A stretch of DNA of 64,000 nt from Marinobacter sp. LA51 (GTDB lineage: Bacteria > Pseudomonadota > Gammaproteobacteria > Pseudomonadales > Oleiphilaceae): NCBI RefSeq assembly GCF_030297175.1, contig NZ_AP028070.1:620001-684000 (forward strand), given 5' to 3'. Below are positions 59,307-64,000 of this stretch, in pieces. Made by a program: the position numbers and the translations under genes. The notes under the pieces were generated by a model, which was given only the letters and a program-made list of their open reading frames with translations, had not been told where the DNA came from and made no database searches. Position 1 is the stretch's first letter. Each line of letters opens with the position of its first letter.

Positions 59307-59908
59307 CCCAGCAAGTGAATTTGTACACCCAGGAGCTAAGGCCTCGGAAGGAAACCCTCCAGGCTGGCGCCTTGATAGCGCTGGTGATCGTTTTGGTGGT
59401 TACGCTTGGAGTTGGTTCTGCAATTATCCGCTACCAGAACAGCGAGCTTGAAGCGCGGGTAAGCGCGCTGGAGTCGCAGACCCAGACTCTGGAGCAGAAT
59501 GTGCTCCAACTGTCAGAGAGTGTCAGTGCCCGGCAACCCGCACCGGAAGTCCAGGACGCGTTGGATCGAGTTACTGAAACTCTGGCCCGTCGTCAAAAAC
59601 TGCTTGAGAGAGTGGAGGGCCTGATCCTGAATGACGGCGGACGATTCTCTCCACAAATGGCAGCGCTGGCCCGGCAAATTCCGAAGGATGTCTGGTTGAC
59701 CGGCATCCGGCTCGATGCCCAGCCGTCGCTGGTGACTATCGAGGGTCGAGCGCGTTCAGGTGCGCTGGTGCCAACCTACCTTGAGAATCTTGGAAACGAG
59801 CCGGTCTTTACCGGGCAGACATTTGGTGCCTTTCGGCTGACGCGGCCCGAAGAGGGGCAGTGGATCGAATTTCACGTGGCCACGGAACGGGCAGGGGAGA
59901 ACAACTGA
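59303..59908 (+). CDS. PilN-like pilus assembly protein (MSHA cluster)
   Basis: 201 aa. A short cytoplasmic N-terminus, QVNLYTQELRPRKETL, resembles the PilN INLLPWR peptide that docks on PilM. One transmembrane helix (GALIALVIVLVVTLGVGSAII) and a coiled coil (ELEARVSALESQTQTLEQNV) follow, then a ferredoxin-like periplasmic domain (IPKDVWLTGIRLDAQ...VTIEGRARSGALVPTYLENL). It is often called MshI2 or PilN domain protein. It overlaps mshI by 4 bases and abuts mshJ. Confidence 0.85.
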   Translation: MTQQVNLYTQELRPRKETLQAGALIALVIVLVVTLGVGSAIIRYQNSELEARVSALESQTQTLEQNVLQLSESVSARQPAPEVQDALDRVTETLARRQKLLERVEGLILNDGGRFSPQMAALARQIPKDVWLTGIRLDAQPSLVTIEGRARSGALVPTYLENLGNEPVFTGQTFGAFRLTRPEEGQWIEFHVATERAGENN

Positions 59909-60609
59909 TGGCGACTTCCTGGCGCGATTCTTTGCAAACCGGTGCCGACCTGTTCAATGAGCGACCGATTCGAGAGCGGGTACTGATCACTGTTACCCTG
60001 CTGGTGTTAGTGCTGTTTATCGGCTGGGAGCTTGCCATTGCTCCGGCCGTGAACCAGCAGGACCAGTTTGAATCCCGGCTAAGCACTTTGGCAGCCAGCA
60101 GGGACAGCCTGTTGGCTCAGCAGCAGGGCCTGACCAATCAGCTGGCCTCGGACCCTTCCGAGACGTTGAGAGACCAGCTGGACGCACGGCAGAAGCGCCT
60201 GGCCAGGCTGGATCGCCAGATTGCCGATACCACCGGCAAGCTGATTGCGCCCAAGGCGATGGTGTCCCTGCTAAAAGATATGCTGGCGGCGCAGGCGTCG
60301 TTGGAACTTCAGACCTTCGAATTAAAGACACCGACACCGGTATACGGCCCAGGGGCCGAAGGGGCAGATGCGAAAGCGACAGCTGCCGAACAGCAAAAGC
60401 AAGGTGGCCCGCTGCTGTACGCTTATGATGTGGAGCTCAGCATTCTGGGCAGCTACCTGGACGTACTGGCGTATCTCAAGCGTCTCGAGGGCCTGGATAA
60501 CCGGCTTGGTTGGGTGGTGTTCGAATACGATGCCGAAAACTGGCCCGCTGGTGAGGCCATTATCCGGGTTCGGACGCTCAGTCTTGAGCCGGCCTGGTTG
60601 GGGGTGTGA
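59908..60609 (+). CDS. mshJ: MSHA biogenesis protein MshJ (PilO-like)
   Basis: 233 aa from ATG 59908 (MATSWRDSLQTGADLFNERPIRERV), whose first base is the last of the previous stop. A single transmembrane helix (VLITVTLLVLVLFIGWELAI) is followed by a long coiled coil (about 50-120) and a periplasmic domain ending in the PilO-type LDVLAYLKRLEGLDNRLGWVVFEYDAENW. With the PilN-like partner it forms the alignment complex joining platform and secretin. Confidence 0.87.
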   Translation: MATSWRDSLQTGADLFNERPIRERVLITVTLLVLVLFIGWELAIAPAVNQQDQFESRLSTLAASRDSLLAQQQGLTNQLASDPSETLRDQLDARQKRLARLDRQIADTTGKLIAPKAMVSLLKDMLAAQASLELQTFELKTPTPVYGPGAEGADAKATAAEQQKQGGPLLYAYDVELSILGSYLDVLAYLKRLEGLDNRLGWVVFEYDAENWPAGEAIIRVRTLSLEPAWLGV

Positions 60610-60610
60610 C

Positions 60611-60958
60611 ATGATTCGATCGAACGCAGGCCGTCGGTTGTGGTTAGCCCTGATGCTGTTAGGTTGCGGCTTTGGAATGGCTGCGCCCGCCTCTGCACTC
60701 CAGGATCCAACCCGGCCTCCTGGGCTAAATGATGCACCGGCAAAAGCCGCACCCCTGGCCGACCTTGCCCTGCAGTCTATTCTGGTGGGCGCGGAGCGTC
60801 GGGTTGCCGTTATTAATGGCGAGCCCCGTGCCGAGGGCCAGTCTTTCGATGGCATCCGTGTGCGCAGAATCCATCGGGACCGGGTTGAGGTTATCGACCG
60901 CGGGCGCGTTCGCACGTTGTATCTCGACAAGCTACCGCAGGTACGCAGAACCCAATGA
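60611..60958 (+). CDS. mshK: MSHA biogenesis protein MshK (PilP-like)
   Basis: 115 aa from ATG 60611, one base after mshJ. A signal sequence (LWLALMLLGCGFGMAAPASA) is followed by QDPTRPPG, the recurrent start of such proteins. A small beta domain follows (LQSILVGAERRVAVINGEPR, then DGIRVRRIHRDRVEVI) resembling GspC/PilP homology regions that touch the secretin. The Cys in the leader could make it a lipoprotein, but the lipobox is poor. Confidence 0.85.
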   Translation: MIRSNAGRRLWLALMLLGCGFGMAAPASALQDPTRPPGLNDAPAKAAPLADLALQSILVGAERRVAVINGEPRAEGQSFDGIRVRRIHRDRVEVIDRGRVRTLYLDKLPQVRRTQ

Positions 60959-62685
60959 CCAATGAACGGAAAATCATGACTTCGATGAGACCAATGGCGG
61001 TCCTGCTGATTGCAGCGACCCTGACGGCGTGCAGTAACAATCCGCTCATGCGTACATCCAACGCGACGTCGACTGATGTGGCCGATGACATTCAACGCAG
61101 TTTGGCTGAGGCTGAGCGGCAGTCGGTAGCTGCCGATGTCGCCGACAACAAGGCCGCAGCTCTGCCTGCAGAGGTCAGTGCGGCTTTGTTGCCACCCTTG
61201 TCTCAGGGGCAGGATCTGGACGAACGGTTTGATGTGAATGCCAGTGGCATTCCCGCCGGCAGTTTCTTCGAATCCCTGGTCGATGGCACCCGCTACAACG
61301 TGGCAGTTTATCCGGGTGTCGAAGCGGTCATTGATCTGCGGCTGCGGGATGTGACGGTACCCGACGTTATGGACATTGCTGCCGACCTCTACGGCCTGGA
61401 TATTCAGCGCAGTGGTCGGCTGTACAAAGTGAATGGCGACCGGATTCAAACCCGGATGTTCCCGATCGACTACCTGCACTTCAAACGCAAAGGTGGCTCG
61501 GAAACCCGTGTCAGTTCGGGTCAGGTGAGCGGAACGCAAAGCGGCAACGGAAACTCTTCCAACGGTGTGGACGATAACCGCAGCAATGAGACTCGTAACC
61601 TGGTGGGCACGACCATCTCCACAGCAACGGAATCGGACTTCTGGTCCGACATTGATCAGGCCTTGAGCATGATCATCGGCCGTGGCGACGATAGCCAGGT
61701 GATCGTTAATCCCGGTGCCGGCCTGGTGATGGTCCGAGCCGGTGCCGACGATTTGCGTCTGGTGGAAGAATACCTTCGCCGTACTGAATTGATCATGCAG
61801 CGCCAGGTGGTGCTTGAGGCGAAAATCCTCGAGATCATTCTCAACGAGGGCTACCAGCAGGGCATCAACTGGTCTGATCTGCAAAGCGCTTCCAGCGTTA
61901 CCGACTCCGACGGCCTGCCCGAAGATTTTACGGCCCAGGCGTTGAGCGGGCAGGTTATCCGGACCTCAGACATTGGCGGCCTGTTCTCGGCAAGCGTTCG
62001 CGCCGGAGACTTCACCGCACTCATTGAGTTGCTGGGTGAGCAGGGTAATGTGCAGATTCTCTCCAGCCCGAGGATTTCTACGGTTAATAACCAGAAGGCA
62101 GTGATCAAGGTCGGCACCGACGAGTTCTTCGTTACCGATATCGACTTTGATGATGACAACTCTGCCGTGACAGGGGCCGACAGCACCTCCACTTCCGTAG
62201 AGCTGACGCCGTTCTTCTCCGGCATTTCCCTGGATGTTACGCCGCAGATTTCCGAATCCGGCAGTATTACCCTGCACGTTCACCCATCGGTGACCGAAGT
62301 GGACGACCAGAACAAAGTCATCACCATCGGTGAGCGCGATGTCACCTTGCCGCTGGCGATCAGCACCGTGCGCGAAACCGACAGTGTGATCCGCGCCGAG
62401 AGCGGCCAGATTGTGGTCATCGGCGGCCTGATCCAGAACAGCAGTGAAGACACTAACTCGGCGGTGCCGTTCTTCAGCGACATCCCGGTAGTGGGTGAGC
62501 TGTTCAAGCAGCGCCGGTTCAAGTCCCAGAAAAGCGAACTGGTTATTCTGTTGCGCCCGGTTGTTTCAGAACCTGCTCGAGTTACCGCGGACATTGCGGC
62601 CAGCCGTGAGCGCATGAACGTGCTCCGCGAGCTGCTGCAATCGTCGAAATCTGTTACCCCGGAACCGGAGAAAGCCCGTCGCTAG
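60955..62685 (+). CDS. mshL: MSHA outer-membrane secretin MshL
   Basis: 576 aa. The lipoprotein signal LLIAATLTACSN has its lipobox Cys near residue 26. An STN/secretin N-domain (VAVYPGVEAVIDLRLRDVTVPDVMDIAADLYGLDIQ in outline) is followed by a Ser/Asn/Gly-rich insert (about 180-215). Secretin_N follows, then the pore domain (VVLEAKILEIILNEGYQQGINW, LLGEQGNVQILSSPRISTVNNQKAVIKVG, IVVIGGLIQNS, PFFSDIPVVGELFKQRR). The pilus leaves the cell through this ring. ATGA overlap with mshK. Confidence 0.95.
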   Translation: MTNERKIMTSMRPMAVLLIAATLTACSNNPLMRTSNATSTDVADDIQRSLAEAERQSVAADVADNKAAALPAEVSAALLPPLSQGQDLDERFDVNASGIPAGSFFESLVDGTRYNVAVYPGVEAVIDLRLRDVTVPDVMDIAADLYGLDIQRSGRLYKVNGDRIQTRMFPIDYLHFKRKGGSETRVSSGQVSGTQSGNGNSSNGVDDNRSNETRNLVGTTISTATESDFWSDIDQALSMIIGRGDDSQVIVNPGAGLVMVRAGADDLRLVEEYLRRTELIMQRQVVLEAKILEIILNEGYQQGINWSDLQSASSVTDSDGLPEDFTAQALSGQVIRTSDIGGLFSASVRAGDFTALIELLGEQGNVQILSSPRISTVNNQKAVIKVGTDEFFVTDIDFDDDNSAVTGADSTSTSVELTPFFSGISLDVTPQISESGSITLHVHPSVTEVDDQNKVITIGERDVTLPLAISTVRETDSVIRAESGQIVVIGGLIQNSSEDTNSAVPFFSDIPVVGELFKQRRFKSQKSELVILLRPVVSEPARVTADIAASRERMNVLRELLQSSKSVTPEPEKARR

Positions 62686-62686
62686 C

Positions 62687-63526
62687 ATGTACGAAGCCCA
62701 TTTCGGACTGCAGGAAGCACCGTTCGCATTGACGCCCAACACCCGCTATTTTCTGCGGGCGCCCAGCCATAGTGATGCGCTGGAGTTGCTGTTGGTAGCG
62801 TTGAGCGAGCGCGAGGGCTTTATCAAGATCACCGGCGAAGTCGGCACCGGCAAGACCCTGTTATGCCGGTTGCTGCTGAATGAGCTGGAACAGAAAGCTC
62901 ATACCGCTTACATCCCGAATCCGCATCTGGACCCCGACACCCTGTATGAGGCCGTGGCTGAGGAGTTGGGAGTGGATGTTTCGGCGTGTGCCAACACTCA
63001 TCAGATTCTGAAGGCACTGAATGAAAAGCTGATTGATCTGGCGATGGGGCAGAAACAGGTGGTGCTGGTCATAGACGAAGCCCAGGCTATGCCGGAGGCG
63101 ACGATTGAAGCCCTTCGGCTGCTGACAAACCTTGAGACTGAAAGCGTGCGGCTGCTGCAAATCGTTCTGTTTGGCCAACCGGAGCTGGATGCCCTGTTGC
63201 AGAAAGACAGCCTGCGCCAGTTACGCCAGCGCATTACCTTCCACTACCGGCTAGCTCCGCTCGATCGGCGGTCGGTGGCTCATTACCTGCGCCATCGCGT
63301 GTCCCAGGCTGGCTATAACGGTGGCGACCTGTTTTCGGCTGCCGCGTTGCGTCTGATTAGCCGCTCGTCCGGAGGCATTCCCAGGTTGGTAAACATTCTC
63401 GCTCACAAAGCCATGCTGTCGGCCTGGGGTGTGGGCGATCGGCACGTGAATCGTCGGCACGTGGCACGGGCGATTCGTGACACGGAAAGCGTCCGGTATC
63501 CCGGCTTGTTGGCGAGGTGGTTATGA
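62687..63526 (+). CDS. mshM: MSHA biogenesis ATPase MshM (ExeA/GspA-like)
   Basis: 279 aa. An AAA-type ATPase: N-terminal YEAHFGLQEAPFALTPNTRYFL, shared with ExeA. Walker A is GEVGTGKT (50-57), Walker B QVVLVIDEAQAMPEATIEALR, and sensor-type LRQRITFHYRLAPLD and SSGGIPRLVNILAHKAML come later. ExeA relatives help secretin assembly across the peptidoglycan. It begins one base after mshL and its stop overlaps mshN by 4 bases. Confidence 0.93.
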   Translation: MYEAHFGLQEAPFALTPNTRYFLRAPSHSDALELLLVALSEREGFIKITGEVGTGKTLLCRLLLNELEQKAHTAYIPNPHLDPDTLYEAVAEELGVDVSACANTHQILKALNEKLIDLAMGQKQVVLVIDEAQAMPEATIEALRLLTNLETESVRLLQIVLFGQPELDALLQKDSLRQLRQRITFHYRLAPLDRRSVAHYLRHRVSQAGYNGGDLFSAAALRLISRSSGGIPRLVNILAHKAMLSAWGVGDRHVNRRHVARAIRDTESVRYPGLLARWL

Positions 63527-64000
63527 GTCTGCTCAATGATGCTCTGCGAGCCGCCGAACAGCGCCAGGGGCGTACGGATGTTTCGACCGCCTACACCGGT
63601 CAGGTCAACCGGCAGCCGGCGGCTCGTCGCTGGTTGGTTCCGGTTATGGCGTTGCTGCTGGTCATTCTTGTGGTCGTCGCTGTGTATGGCTACTTCTTCC
63701 GTATACCGGTAGCACCAACACCAGCACCGCCGGCCGCGCCAGAAGTGCCTAAGCAGCTGAGCGATTCTGCACCGAAAGCAGAAGTTGAATCCGAACCCGA
63801 ACAAGCGCCTGGGTCCGAGGCAGTGCTGGCGACGAGTACAGGTCACACCGCATTATCTGACACGGTGCCGGCGTCAGAAGCCGCCCGCCCAGAGCCCGAA
63901 GCTATCTCGCCAGAGCCACAAGCCGAGCCTGAGATTTCCGACACTGCGCCGGTAGCCTCACAGCCTGCTGAGCCACTGCCGGAGCCCGAATCTGCAGAGG
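63523..64000 (+). CDS. mshN: MSHA biogenesis protein MshN (5' part)
   Basis: Truncated by the window end after about 159 codons. It has MSLLNDALRAAEQRQ, the shared start of MshN/GspB-like proteins, and a transmembrane helix (WLVPVMALLLVILVVVAVYGYFF, about 36-58). A periplasmic Pro/Glu/Ala/Ser-rich linker runs to the edge. TPR repeats are expected beyond. Likely the partner of MshM. Confidence 0.85.
   Translation, partial: MSLLNDALRAAEQRQGRTDVSTAYTGQVNRQPAARRWLVPVMALLLVILVVVAVYGYFFRIPVAPTPAPPAAPEVPKQLSDSAPKAEVESEPEQAPGSEAVLATSTGHTALSDTVPASEAARPEPEAISPEPQAEPEISDTAPVASQPAEPLPEPESAE

Overview
The window is chromosomal core DNA from a gammaproteobacterium, most likely a Marinobacter or close relative. 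The evidence is a 16S gene of Marinobacter type, a Pseudomonas-like order argC / DUF6776 / bactofilin / erpA / anmK / M23 peptidase / tyrS / rRNA, an adjoining thiD-thiE-hemL cluster, and an MSHA-type pilus cluster. The genus call rests on memory of these families, not on a database search. I found no prophage, insertion sequence, CRISPR array or obvious foreign island.

Layout. 1-5782 (minus strand): a 5' piece of a family I.1 secreted lipase behind a consensus CRP/Vfr palindrome, then a compact clc-hemJ-thiD-thiE-hemL run (chloride transporter, heme and thiamine synthesis). 5947-12747: argC, a coiled-coil membrane protein, a bactofilin and erpA on plus; anmK and an M23 endopeptidase on minus; tyrS on plus. 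12748-18500: a complete rRNA operon (three tandem promoters, boxB/boxA leader, 16S, tRNA-Ile, tRNA-Ala, 23S, 5S, terminator) with visible RNase III-type processing stems. 18623-21050: birA, coaX and a SPOR-like protein. 21055-22844: tRNA-Thr, Tyr, Gly, Thr, first tuf copy and tRNA-Trp.

22878-53116 is an almost unbroken gene-expression superblock in the classic order: secE-nusG, rplKA, rplJL (with an L10 leader), rpoBC, the str operon (rpsL-rpsG-fusA-second tuf), S10, spc and alpha operons, ending at a strong terminator after rplQ. It supplies most ribosomal proteins, three RNA polymerase subunits, two elongation factors and two Sec translocon subunits. rpmJ (37 aa) is present.

53210-58174: uvrA (minus), a YajR-type MFS transporter and ssb (plus). 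58374-64000: mshI, a PilN-like gene, mshJ, mshK, mshL, mshM and the start of mshN, building the inner-membrane platform, secretin and ATPase of an MSHA pilus.

There is no clearly new system here. The items most worth checking are regulatory or residue-level: -35 hexamers lying inside inverted repeats at three ribosomal-protein operon promoters, the triple rRNA promoter array abutting the tyrS hairpin, a CLC protein lacking several transporter hallmark residues, a possible ATC start for thiD, a CRP-type site before the lipase, and a double hairpin between rpsN and rpsH.
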